From Amoebophrya sp. AT5.2 (lineage: Eukaryota > Sar > Dinophyceae > Syndiniales > Amoebophryaceae), in contig RXOD01004012.1 of the NCBI GenBank assembly GCA_005223375.1, forward strand, positions 1-31,828: a DNA stretch of 31,828 bases, in the 5' to 3' direction. Numbering within the stretch: position 1 is the stretch's first letter; every line of letters starts with the position of its first letter. The translations under genes and the position numbers were made by a program. Of this stretch, positions 19,177 through 28,900 are shown in pieces. The notes beneath the pieces were generated by a model. It had not been told where the DNA came from, did not search any database, and saw nothing but the letters and a program-made list of their open reading frames with translations.

Positions 19177-19319
19177 GTTAAGATGAGGGACAGCACATGG
19201 CCGTCGTTCACGCATTCTCCACTGGGACATCGGGAGGGAGGAGGCTCCCTTCCAGGGGAGGAAGGTCTCATCAGAAGAATGGCCCTGCTCGCACCCGGTC
19301 CGCACCAGCCGAGAAACAA
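19177..19319 (-). other. Possible orphan coding exon
   Basis: A GC-rich minus-strand stretch with a pyrimidine-rich acceptor (TTTTTCTCTCCTCGAGCATAG), codon use like nearby exons (for example GHSSDETFLPWKGASSLPM) and a consensus donor (CTTAAC|GTAAGT). It lies just downstream of the Gln/Met-rich gene, but the phases do not allow a simple join to it. Confidence 0.25.
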
Positions 19320-19507
19320 CTATGCTCGAGGAGAGAAAAACCAAAATCTTCTGTTCATCGTGCGAAAGCGAATATAGTAATATTACACTTCGTCTAGTAT
19401 TAGTATTTGGAATAACTAAGTGGTCTATGGTACACAACTAGTTCATCTACGTAGACATCATCTGCAGCACTACAATGGCGATCACCTCTCTCATGATCAT
19501 CTCTCCT

Positions 19508-22500
19508 TCACCATTTCGATTCTCGGCCCCGGTTATTCTCGCGGTGCTGGTGGTGTGGTCCTTTCGCCGCGCCGTGGTGATCGCGGAGATGCTCCTCTCC
19601 GCGCCACGACGTGGCGCTGCGATCGCCGCCCTTGTTCATCCGCTGCTGGCGCTGCTGGTGATGGTCGCGCTCGCGGTCACCGTCCCTATCCCCGTGTCCC
19701 CCCCCGTAGAAGGGGCCGCACCGGCTCTTTCCCCGATGTTGCTCCCCGGACACATGGTGAGGCTTGTTGCTGTTGTTCCCCGGCATGCCGCTTTGTTCCG
19801 GCACTTGTTGTTCCGCTGTAGTCGTAGCTGTAGTTGTACTACCCAGGGGGCGCGACCGCGGCTCGTCCGGGTCGGAACGGAGAATGTTGAAGAATTTGGT
19901 GAGCCAGGCGCTGGCATTCTTCACGCGCTTGCTCCCGTCCTCGTTACGGCGATCCAACTCGGAACATTTTAGCAGCATCGCCGGCCAGTAGGCGGAAAAC
20001 TGCGGCTCCAGGAACCAGTCGGTGGTGCGCTTCTCCACGTCGTAGCGGCGGCACACCTCCGCCAACGATTGACGCACGTGCTCCGGGTCCTGCATGTCGC
20101 CCGTCAAATGACCGACCGCGCCGTTTTGGTCTTGCTGGTTCGTGGTCGATGCAAACTGTTGGTGACCCGCATGTAGCTGCCCCGATTGGGTCCCCGCCGC
20201 GGGATTGTGGCCATACTGTTGCTGATCGCCCATGCCATGATACGGATTGTTCCCGCCCATCTGCATTTGATGTCCGTGGCCGTGCTGGGCTGCCAACTGC
20301 TGTTGGCCACCGGCGGCCCCCATCTGGTTGCGGTTCCCCTGGTGCATACCTTTCTGCATCTGCTGGTGCGCGGCGGATCCCATGCCCATACTGCCCATTG
20401 CTGCTCCCGGACCCATGCTGTTACCCCCAAGGTGGTTATAAGCTCCTGCGCCGTTGGATCCATTGTTAGCCCCCATCTGGTGCTGGTTCATTTGCTGCTG
20501 CAAATGCATCTGGTTCATCTGCTGCTGCTGCTGCAGCCGTTGCTGCATCAGGGCCTGCTGTTCCTGCGGACTCAGGTACGAGCTGCTCCCCTGCTGATGC
20601 TGTCCTCCCAGTTGTCCCACCTGCTGTCCTCCCATCATCATACCGCCCGCGGTCGTCTGCGCGCCGGCAAGAAGTTGTTGCTGTTGATGAGCACCCATCG
20701 TGGAGCCGCTGTGGTGCTGTTGGAACATGGTCGTCGCTGCGTGCTGTTGGGCTCCAATTTTCGACGCGCCCATCATGCGACTCGCCTGCAGCATGTTACC
20801 GGCGCCCATCAGCTGCTGATTGGTGCCGGCCATCGGCCCGCGGATCGCGGAAGACACGTTGTTTGCGCCCACCTGACTGGCACCAGCAGAAGTAGAGGAC
20901 GAGGAACCCATGCCCATGTTGGAGGTGACGCCAAGTTTGCTCATCATCTGCTGGGTGGTCATGCCCTCTTGCCCGCTACCGGGCTGGGAAGCCGCTTGAA
21001 GCCCCGGCGATTCCATGACCGAAGTCGGTGGTGCCGATCCCATTCCACCGCCGAACGCCGGCAGCCGGTGCGGCGAGCCGTTGCGCAGCATCGTCTGTGC
21101 GGTGGTAGTGCCAGCAGCAGTCGTGGCAGAGCAAGAAGCCTTCGACGCTGCGACGAGGGAAGCAGCCGAAGACTGATGCTCCTCCTGGGCAGACAGAGCC
21201 GCCCAGCAGATGCCAGAGCCGCGTCCCCCGGTTTGTTGACTCGAGGAGGATCCGTTGGCGTTCTTCCACGCGGCGGAAGCCGACAGCGAGTTGTTCATCA
21301 TTTGTTCCTGGTAGAAGCTGTTCTTCAGCTGGTTCTGCAGCTGCAGGTGGTTTTGCTGTGCCTGAAACTGGGCCGCCTGCTGGTGCTGCTGCTGCTGCCG
21401 CTGTTGCTGCGACGGCGTCAAAGCCGGAGCCTGGGCAGGCGTTCCGGCAGAAGTCGTAGCAGACCCATTCGTCTCGGAGTGGTCGCGGGCCTGATCGATG
21501 TATTTTTGAAGATTGAGGTTGTTCTTTTTTAGTACGAATCTTAGACAGTAGCGCGATGCGGAAACATGTCCCTCAATGGACAATGCGACTGCGCTCTTAC
21601 TCCGAGAAGTGGCCCTCTCGTAATCGTACGCTTTTTTCGAGGCGTGGTACTCATGTAGTATATGTATTTTTTTTACACGGGATCGAAGCAGACCACAGCT
21701 GCGGGTGCTGGAGGAGCGGGCATCAATTATTTCTTATTTATAATATATGAATAAATGCAGTTGCATATTACCGGTGTGAACTTTGTGATGGGGAGGATGA
21801 GTCCGCTTCCTTGCGCAGCAGTCGGCTGCCCAGCAGCGGGAGCGGGCGGCGGCGCCCCCATCGGCGGCGGCGGGGTGCGGGAGCCAGAAGCGGAACGCGC
21901 CGGCGATAGGTCTGCCCTGTTTTCGTTCGCGTCCAGGCCTGGAGGCACGTCCACCCAGGAACCCTCGTCCTTGCCAACGTCGTGACTGCTGTCCTCGTCC
22001 TTGTGGTTCTGCTCTTCAAGAGCGTCACCGTAGACGGACGACCCGTCGTATTCGTCCACCAAGCCATTTCTCCGTTCAGCAGGTTCAGGATCGCGTTGTT
22101 CGCGATTAACTTCCGCAACCTTCTTGGAGCTGGTCTTCTTCATCCTGCCGCTCTTCGAGGGCGCCTTCTTCGGCGGCGTCTTCTTGTTTCTCCCAGACTC
22201 AAGCTCGTCCTTGCCTATTTTTTTTTGGTGTGCACGGATCATGTTTATTTTGATCAATCTTCGAGATCCGAGTTTGACGTTCGAGTTTGCTGCTTTAGAT
22301 TTCAATTTTTATCTTGTGGTTTATGGTGGTCCTGTTCCTGTAGCTGTAACGACTAACGAGTCTGACTCATAGAACGCCGGGTATTTCATAATTCGATTCA
22401 TTGTGATAGATTGTTGCACTTCCTCGGCAGGACCGAAAAGCCAGTACCTTTGTCCGCCATCGCCTCCAGCTTCTGGTCGATTTTTTCCTTTTTCACCATT

Positions 22501-23984
22501 GCTTTTTCGATGGTCTTCGTGTTCTTCCCGGACGTGGACGTGGTCACCCCCGGTCTTCCCCTTCGCGGCGGGCCCACGCTGCTCGGGCTGAGTCCGTTGC
22601 CCCCACCGTTTCCCCCGCCCGCGGCTCCCCCGGCGTCCGAGCTCGCGTACTCGCTTCCATTCGATCGAGCCGAGTTCGACAGTGTCCCCGGGTTCGAGGA
22701 GCCCGAAGTAGAGCTCCCGCCGGAGATGCTGTGGGCCTTTTGCCACGCGTCCATGGTCTCGATGTACCCCGTGAAGCTGGTCGTCAGTGCGAAGTTCTCC
22801 CGTTCAAGTGCGCTGATTTTCTCCTTCAGCAACAGAATCTCGTCCGCGGGCGCCAGCGGTTTTCCACCCGATGAAGAGGAGTCTCCTGCAGCCGCTCCCA
22901 TCTCTTCTGCTCCCGCTGCGTGATCCCTATGCAGCAAAGCCCGCGGCGTCTGCACGGGGCTCGGGATGCCAACGAACGCGCTGTGGAGACCCCCCGCCGC
23001 GGCCGCACTGTCACCCATTTCGCCGAGGTGTACACACTTGACGTCCTTCAGATGTTTGAAACCGCACGCGTTCTTCATCTGGCTGGCCTCGTCGTGGTCG
23101 CCGGTTGTGGAGGAGTAGAGCTGGCCCCGCAGCGCCTGGTTTTCCACGTGCAGCTCGTCATTTTCGGACACCAAGGTGGTGATCTGCGCCATCAAATCGT
23201 GGCAGGTTGTCCCAATGCGGTTGGTGCGGATGTGCTGCTGCAGGCCTTGGCCGGGACCGTTGTCCATCGACGTTCCCATAATCAGGTCCATGTGCATCGT
23301 GGACAGCAGCCCGGTCGGAGTCACCGGCACGTGCACACCGGCCAAAGCCGCTGTCGATCGGTCGGTCGTCGAGCTCGAGTGGTCCCCTCCGTGTAGTTGA
23401 TACGCAACGCTAACATCCGCCCCCGGCGTTCGCTGGCTGGCCCGCGGAGTGGTGACTGAGGAGTGCGGGCCGTTGGAGACAGCGTCCAACATGTCGAGCA
23501 CTTCCTGCTCCGTCGGCGAGCAGGACACCGCACCCAGCAAATCCAACGACTCCGATCCGTCGCCGTCCCGCACCAACTCCACCGAATTATCATGATCGTG
23601 GTCCTTATTTTCGTCATTATGTTGTACTTCAACTTTTGGTTCCACCGCGCTGCTGGACGAGGAGCTGCTGAGAGTCGTTTCCATCTTGGGCGGGATCGGA
23701 AGAGAGTCCGCAGATGAATTCGCTCCATTACCATTGCCAGCATTGCCATGCCCATCGCCGGAAGAACAGCTGGACGACGAGGCACTGCGAGCTACTTCGC
23801 CAGAGAAGAGTTCGTCGGAGTCCGGAGGACCCCACACAGACTTCTTCATCGTAGTCGCAGCAGCCTTCCGGGTTTCGGAAGAACCCGCCGACGTCGGCGA
23901 GGGCGTCGAAGGGACAGAGGCAGCCTTCGTCGACGTGGGCGTGGGAGTGGCTGTCCCCCTCTTGGTCGGCGAGGGAGAAGTCAT
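19508..23984 (-). CDS. Coiled-coil and Gln/Met-rich (prion-like) protein, three exons
   Basis: Exons 22448-23984, 21772-22214 and 19508-21523 (TGA) give 1,331 residues with matching phases (1 and 0). Residues 1-250 are Ser/Thr/Pro-rich. Two leucine/glutamate coiled coils follow at about 263-292 (CHDLMAQITTLVSENDELHV region) and 381-415 (DEILLLKEKISALERENFAL). Exon 2 is basic (NKKTPPKKAPSKSGRMKKTS) then Pro-rich. Exon 3 is a long Gln/Met/Gly/Asn/His tract. A compact segment at about 1137-1210 includes HVRQSLAEVCRRYDVEKRTT, then AYWPAMLLKCSELDRR and NASAWLTKFFNIL, and may be the only folded module there. The C-terminus is Arg/Asp/His-rich. No known family was recognised. The composition suggests a condensate-forming or RNA-associated protein, which is inference only. 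A bare basic, glutamine-rich transcription cofactor is an alternative. Confidence 0.75.
21524..21771 (-). other. Gln/Met-rich gene intron 2 (248 nt, GT-AG)
   Basis: Donor ACACCG|GTAATA, acceptor ACTAAAAAAG|AAC, phase 0. The acceptor is purine-rich with no pyrimidine tract. Confidence 0.75.
22215..22447 (-). other. Gln/Met-rich gene intron 1 (233 nt, GT-AG)
   Basis: Donor ACAAAG|GTACTG, acceptor AAAAAATAG|GCAAG, phase 1. Joining recreates a Gly codon in ADKGKDELESG. Confidence 0.8.
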
Positions 23985-25087
23985 CTGCAGTTCTTTTTCT
24001 CGAACAACCTGAACCTTTTCAGTTTTTTGAGTTGAATTTTATACTTTTCCGAACAAGCTAGTTCAAGCTTTTGCTCGTCCTCGTATTGGACGGGCAGAGG
24101 TAGATGTAGACAGCCGCTGCTGAAGAGTTTAAAGCTACCGTACCTGTCTACGCTGCCTTGTGGGCGAGAAATTTATCGGCGGAAGATTTCGAGAGTATAG
24201 CTACGTGTTCGCAACAGTTGAGCTTTTTTTAGTTCTTCTGTTGTGGTTCGGAATTTGCTTAAGTATGTACCAAAAGTCGAGTGGATTCAGAGGTAACGCT
24301 TCGTTTCGAAAGAGTGAGAGGCTTTTTAGAAGTCGAGTGTTAGAAGTCTTAGTTGAAGCCGGCCTACAGTTACAAAGATCGTTCAGTATAGTTTGGGTTT
24401 TTGTGGTAGTTGTGTCGGAATAGGTGTCGAATGGAGTTTCGAAGTTTCAAGAGAGTAGATCTTCACGCCCGAGGACGCTAAGCCGTACTTAATCAAGAAA
24501 CCTATGAAGTGGTCGTAGGTCGAGTAAATCGCCTGTAGCGCGCAGTGGTGCAGGAAATTTTAATTCATGTGTCGCGAAGAGAGATTTTCGAATGATTTCA
24601 GATCGTGTCAAGGAGGTTAGGGGGTTGTCTTTGTCGTCTGCAAGAGCAGGAACGGATTAGGATTTTGCTTTTGTTTAGATCAGTCACGAATTGCGATGAT
24701 GGTGGTTGACTGTCACTGTGACAAGAGCTTCACTTTGATCATGATCGCATTCGCATGGATCGAAGATTGTTATCAGAAATTTCCTGAGCGTGAGCAGCGA
24801 TATGGAAGTCAATTATCAGAACTACCGACATTCGCACTACTTCTTCACTGAGAATTCCAATTGGTGCAGCGAACTACTACGAGGAGAGGGAGACCGAGAC
24901 CGAGTAAAGTTTTTCCAATACATGGCCTTGCTAAAAATATCAGCGTGTAAAAAATCCTGGAACAACGTTTTTTCGCGCTCAAACATAGACAAGGCGTCGG
25001 GGCGGCTGTCCACGGTTTGTAGCTTTAACAAATCCTCACATTCTCATTCCTCGATGTATCAGATGGAAGTGGATCGATAGTACTGCT
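23985..25087. other. Intergenic spacer
   Basis: About 1.1 kb of AT-richer sequence. Two plus-strand ORFs (24160-24423 and 24790-25080) were weighed and judged unlikely. The region should contain the promoter of the Gln/Met-rich gene and the 3' end of the next gene. Confidence 0.6.
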
Positions 25088-27976
25088 TTAGAGCCAGCGC
25101 ACCTTTGTTTGCTCGCAGACGACGGGATAGCCATAGTGCAGTGTCTGCAGCGGGATCAAAACTTTCTCTACAGTCAAGGCAAGGTAGCCCTCGGACCAAC
25201 AAAACCGGTCCAACCACTGCTGCAGAATCCTCAATAGAAAATGCGACGCCGATGACAACCGAAGTCCGACATGATCTTGTTTATCTTTATTGCTGGTGGA
25301 GCAGGTTCTGCTAGTGCTACTGCCAATGGCAATGTCTCCTCCTGGCTTACGCTCACAAGTTGTATTCGTGGTGTCTATCTCCATGTCCTCACCATCATGA
25401 TCTCTCGTTCTTCTACTTATGGAGGGACCTGCAAAATTTTCCACATCCGAAGCCGCTACTTCAAACACCTTTTGCCGGATTCCAAACAAGCTGCTCCGCT
25501 GGAGCGCTGTTCGTGCGTAGATGACGACTGGAATCTCCTCGTTTTTCTCCAAGATCGAGAACCCGCAGCGAATCGCATCGAGTTTTAGGTTTAGCAGTAG
25601 ACGATTTGTGTCAGTAGCTCTTTCTTGTCCCCCGGAAAGCCTTGAGAAGAACGCCATGTCGCGTACATCGGCCGGCCACACCTTCGTAATTTGCATGCTG
25701 TTGTGCGTGTCGAGTCCGCGTACCAACCGCAGCACTACCGGCGCGACGGGATCGCAAGCGCCTCGCCCCATTTTATTTGGCCGAGGACCGCTGCGTGACG
25801 ACTGCTCGTCGCTGTAAAAGGAACCTCCTTGGTCTGCGGGCGTCGGCGCGCTCGCCGGAGTTCCTTGCTGCGCGGCCGCAATGCGGTGATGTGCACGCGC
25901 AGCGCACAGAAAGTCCTGTACGGAAGTCAAAACCTCCGCCGTTGGTTCCCCTTTGTGTATTGCACGGGGCTGAACTTGAAAAAGTGGTCTCGGCTCTGTG
26001 AGATAGACTCTCGCGTCCAGATGCGTCAGCACTCGTGTGAGGCCGCTCTTGACGAGTTCGGACGTCATCGTCACGCAGGGTTGGTAGAAAGTGATTTCTC
26101 GTAGCCTCTCACGAATCTTGCGCGCGTGATACCCGGTCGCGGGGTATGGAAGGCAGGCGAGTGTATAGCCGCCGCGCCGATGAAGCCTGTCGGTGCCGGG
26201 GCTTAGGGTCAGGAGAAGGTACGAGCCAAGCAGCTTCGAAGACTCGCTGCTGTCGCGTTGTTCGGGCTCCACGACAAATTTCCACGGGGGGCGCTCATTG
26301 TACGCATACGGTTTCTCCCCAGCAGGTGTCTCTCCTGTTCGCGCGTCCTCGTGCACCGCGATCTGAAGCACGGAGTCGCAGCGTTTCTCGTAGATGTTGC
26401 GATCCAAGCGCTCAACCGTGTGGGTGCGTGGGTCGTAAATCCTCAGCTGCTGGCTGGTCCCGCCGCTTCCCGATCCCGATCGCCCTCCGACGCCGGTAGT
26501 TGTATTCTCGTCTTCCAGCACCTTCACGACTCGCGCGAGCGGATCCCCGAAGTGCACCACGGGCTCGTTTTCCAAACGCCACCGGAACACATCGCGCATG
26601 GCTTCCGCCTGTTCGGTTTCAGCTTGCACGTGTCCGTCAAATTCTTGCACCTTCGGTTCCCCTCTGCACTGCAACAAGCCCGGGTCGTTGTTGGTCTCTG
26701 CCGGAGATTCCGCGGACTTCCGTTGTCGCAGTAGCTCCACGTGCTTGCGCGAATACGTGGCAACGCGAAGCAGTATGGCGTCACTCAAAAGTTGTTGTTC
26801 CCCTCGGCACGACTTGGAAGACGACGCAGCACCGCCCGAGTTTGCTCGCTCGATTCCGAGCACCTTCACGACAAGCGTTTTGCCAACCTGAAGCCCCTCC
26901 GTACAAACGCGAAACTTGCTACTGCCCTCAAAAGTACCCTCGTCTCGCCTTTGAATCTCGTCCAGGTCCTGACGAGGATGTTTTGCGCCGCCATGATGCC
27001 GCATCGGCTCCTGCTGGTGCAGGTGCATGAAGCTGTCGTCAAGAAAAAGCCGCTTCTCAAACTCATCTCCGAGTCCGTCCGTCTTCCCCCCACCACCGTG
27101 AAGATCGCCCGCTCCTCCTGCCCCCGCGTCTCCATTTTCCATCTCATGCGCCTCGTCATCATCGTTGTCGACGTACATCAAGAAACGCATCAGCTGATCG
27201 CCTCGCCGTGCATCAGAAGTTGTATCACTATCATCTTCAAGGGAACGAGATGAACTTAGATCTGGATGAAGACCCCTGCTCCCAACATAGTCCGCAAAAC
27301 AGCGCGCGAAACGGAAACCGGCCAAGTCGAGAACCGAGTAGCAGTACGTCCCATGGACAAACACTTTCGCCAGGACCACGACCTCGATCAATTCATTCAG
27401 CAGCTCGAAGTACCGTCCGAGAGTGCGGCAAGGTAATGGAGGGAAAGAACCCCCATGTTGCCTCCTGCTCATGGTAGTTCTTTCCCTTTCGCGTTGTCCC
27501 GTCCAGCACCAGCCCCGGTACTTCAAAACGTCCTTCTTCTTGATCTTTCTCCTCGTGGGAACGTCGCCCTCCTCCTGCGGTGGTGCCAGTACCTCCACGA
27601 AGAGAGCGTTCTCACACGTCGCAATCGTGACGTCAAAGGCGGAGTCGTCTTCTCGGGCCTCGTCCCTGACGGCAGAGGTCGAATCGTTGGCGTTCATCAA
27701 GACGTCCACATCCACCGACTGCGACGCGCACGCAAACGGCGCAAACGCATAGCCGAACGAGGAACTACTAGAACCCAAATCTGGACCGGGACGTCCGCGG
27801 CGGAAGTGTACCACGTCCCCAACATGCAACTTTTCCCGCACAGCCGCCACCAGAGTTGGGTGCAGTAGCATCAGGCGGAAAACGTTTTCAGTGCTCGCCT
27901 CGCGGACCGTGAGGGTCATGCGGTTCTTGTGTCTGGCGTCAGGGAACCCGATGAAAAGCAAGATGCCGCGAACCAT
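25088..27976 (-). CDS. 962-residue intronless protein with possible N-terminal OB-fold
   Basis: A single open frame from ATG at 27976 to TAA at 25088. The N-terminus (RGILLFIGFPDARHKNRMTL, then VGDVVHFRRG at about residues 52-61) has the pattern of an OB-fold: alternating strands, then a GD.V.F.R turn as in POT1/telomere-end-binding proteins. A second ordered-looking block around YFELLNELIEVVVLAKVFVH and a C-terminal one (HFLLRILQQWLDRFCWSEGY) are separated by charged, low-complexity linkers, one Asp/Gly/Glu-rich. If the OB-fold is real, the protein would bind single-stranded nucleic acid, and a telomere-protection role is one option. Sequence evidence for that is weak: the eye match covers about 60 residues and no catalytic motif was seen. 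Otherwise the product is unknown. Purely coding composition and the clean stop make the gene itself secure. Confidence 0.75.
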   Translation of the reverse strand: MVRGILLFIGFPDARHKNRMTLTVREASTENVFRLMLLHPTLVAAVREKLHVGDVVHFRRGRPGPDLGSSSSSFGYAFAPFACASQSVDVDVLMNANDSTSAVRDEAREDDSAFDVTIATCENALFVEVLAPPQEEGDVPTRRKIKKKDVLKYRGWCWTGQRERERTTMSRRQHGGSFPPLPCRTLGRYFELLNELIEVVVLAKVFVHGTYCYSVLDLAGFRFARCFADYVGSRGLHPDLSSSRSLEDDSDTTSDARRGDQLMRFLMYVDNDDDEAHEMENGDAGAGGAGDLHGGGGKTDGLGDEFEKRLFLDDSFMHLHQQEPMRHHGGAKHPRQDLDEIQRRDEGTFEGSSKFRVCTEGLQVGKTLVVKVLGIERANSGGAASSSKSCRGEQQLLSDAILLRVATYSRKHVELLRQRKSAESPAETNNDPGLLQCRGEPKVQEFDGHVQAETEQAEAMRDVFRWRLENEPVVHFGDPLARVVKVLEDENTTTGVGGRSGSGSGGTSQQLRIYDPRTHTVERLDRNIYEKRCDSVLQIAVHEDARTGETPAGEKPYAYNERPPWKFVVEPEQRDSSESSKLLGSYLLLTLSPGTDRLHRRGGYTLACLPYPATGYHARKIRERLREITFYQPCVTMTSELVKSGLTRVLTHLDARVYLTEPRPLFQVQPRAIHKGEPTAEVLTSVQDFLCAARAHHRIAAAQQGTPASAPTPADQGGSFYSDEQSSRSGPRPNKMGRGACDPVAPVVLRLVRGLDTHNSMQITKVWPADVRDMAFFSRLSGGQERATDTNRLLLNLKLDAIRCGFSILEKNEEIPVVIYARTALQRSSLFGIRQKVFEVAASDVENFAGPSISRRTRDHDGEDMEIDTTNTTCERKPGGDIAIGSSTSRTCSTSNKDKQDHVGLRLSSASHFLLRILQQWLDRFCWSEGYLALTVEKVLIPLQTLHYGYPVVCEQTKVRWL

Positions 27977-28082
27977 GGTTTCTTGTTGAAACTCTTTCTG
28001 CTACTTATAGTAAAGACGGCGTCGAGCTCGAGGTCGAGACAATGAAATGACTTGCACCTACTTTCTGTTTCTTTTTCCTTAC

Positions 28083-28595
28083 CTACGGTTTTATAAAGAA
28101 CCAATAAAGATGAAAGTCGGAACCGCATTCGGTTTCTTTTGGAAGCAGGAAGGCCGTCGTCGAGTACTTTAGGACACTTGAGTTCTTTACGTCGTCGACG
28201 AGGATGTCACGAAGTAGCAGACTCCGCGTGAAGAACACACCAGCGAACGCCAATGCACGGTCGTGCAGGCGCGACACGGAGACGGCCCCCAGCACAAGAC
28301 AAAGGTGGCTCAGTCAAGGGCTTCTCGTCAGCCCTTCGCAGCTATTTCACTTTTATTTGCGTTGTTACTACAGGATGTTCCTCTTCATCATCCGCTCGAA
28401 GGTTGATTCGTTCTCTTTCTCGTGCGTTCGTTAGATGTACTTATTTTCGGATCCAGTGCCATGATTGCAGGTCCGCGAGCCGTGCTGGTGGTCCCGGTTG
28501 TCAAGGTCGCTATTTTTGGTTTGATCCGTTTGCGTGCCAGCCCCCGTTGTCGTTCGACGCTCGATGTCCTCATGATCATCGTAGACTGCATTCAT
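28083..28595 (-). CDS. Tentative small two-exon gene, function unknown
   Basis: Exon A 28441-28595 starts with ATG and encodes a hydrophilic segment (MNAVYDDHEDIERRTTTGAG). A GTAC-type donor (AATAA|GTACAT) and an acceptor at ACTGAG|C (28309-28310) match in phase 2, leading to exon B 28083-28308. Exon B has a hydrophobic stretch (LCLVLGAVSV), then HDRALAFAGVFFTRSLLLRD, and ends with TAG. The predicted length is 126 residues and the intron is 132 nt, shorter than others here. The exons could instead be 5' parts of the 962-residue gene, but no frame-consistent junction was found. Confidence 0.3.
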
Positions 28596-28900
28596 TCTAT
28601 CCGCGCCCTCGGTTCATCAGACAGAGCATCGTGTTGCCAAGCACTGCAGTCCTTCTAGGCGCAGGCACTTTGGAATTTCTCTCACTCTGCTCTAGCCTGG
28701 ATTCCATCTGAGTGCAGTTCCGCCGATTATGATGTTTCTCGTAGTGTAGAAGCTGCAACTAGCTGCAATAAAAAATCCTTTGTAAATTTCGTTTGAAATA
28801 TTCCTGGAGGCGCCGGCATCCTGTAGGCTTAGAGATCGAATAAAGACGAAAACTTCGAATCACGACACGGAACACTCCGACGACGTTGTCAACCTGTTCA

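Larger units (their letters stand above)
16958..19507. other. Long spacer without a firm gene
   Basis: About 2.5 kb between the ATG of the thioredoxin-type gene and the TGA of the Gln/Met-rich gene. Mostly AT-richer sequence with short, unremarkable ORFs on both strands. Items listed separately: a hairpin, a simple-repeat patch, a 24-bp duplication and two possible minus-strand exons. There is also a (TTC)n run near 18047-18063. Confidence 0.6.

Noticed and set aside
20186..21532. 448-codon plus-strand ORF
   Set aside because: Antisense of the Gln/Met-rich exon; Leu/His/Arg composition follows from complementing CAG and ATG codons.
24160..25080. Plus-strand ORFs of 87 and 96 codons
   Set aside because: Opposite to all other genes, composition not coding-like, no family resemblance, and located in an AT-rich spacer.
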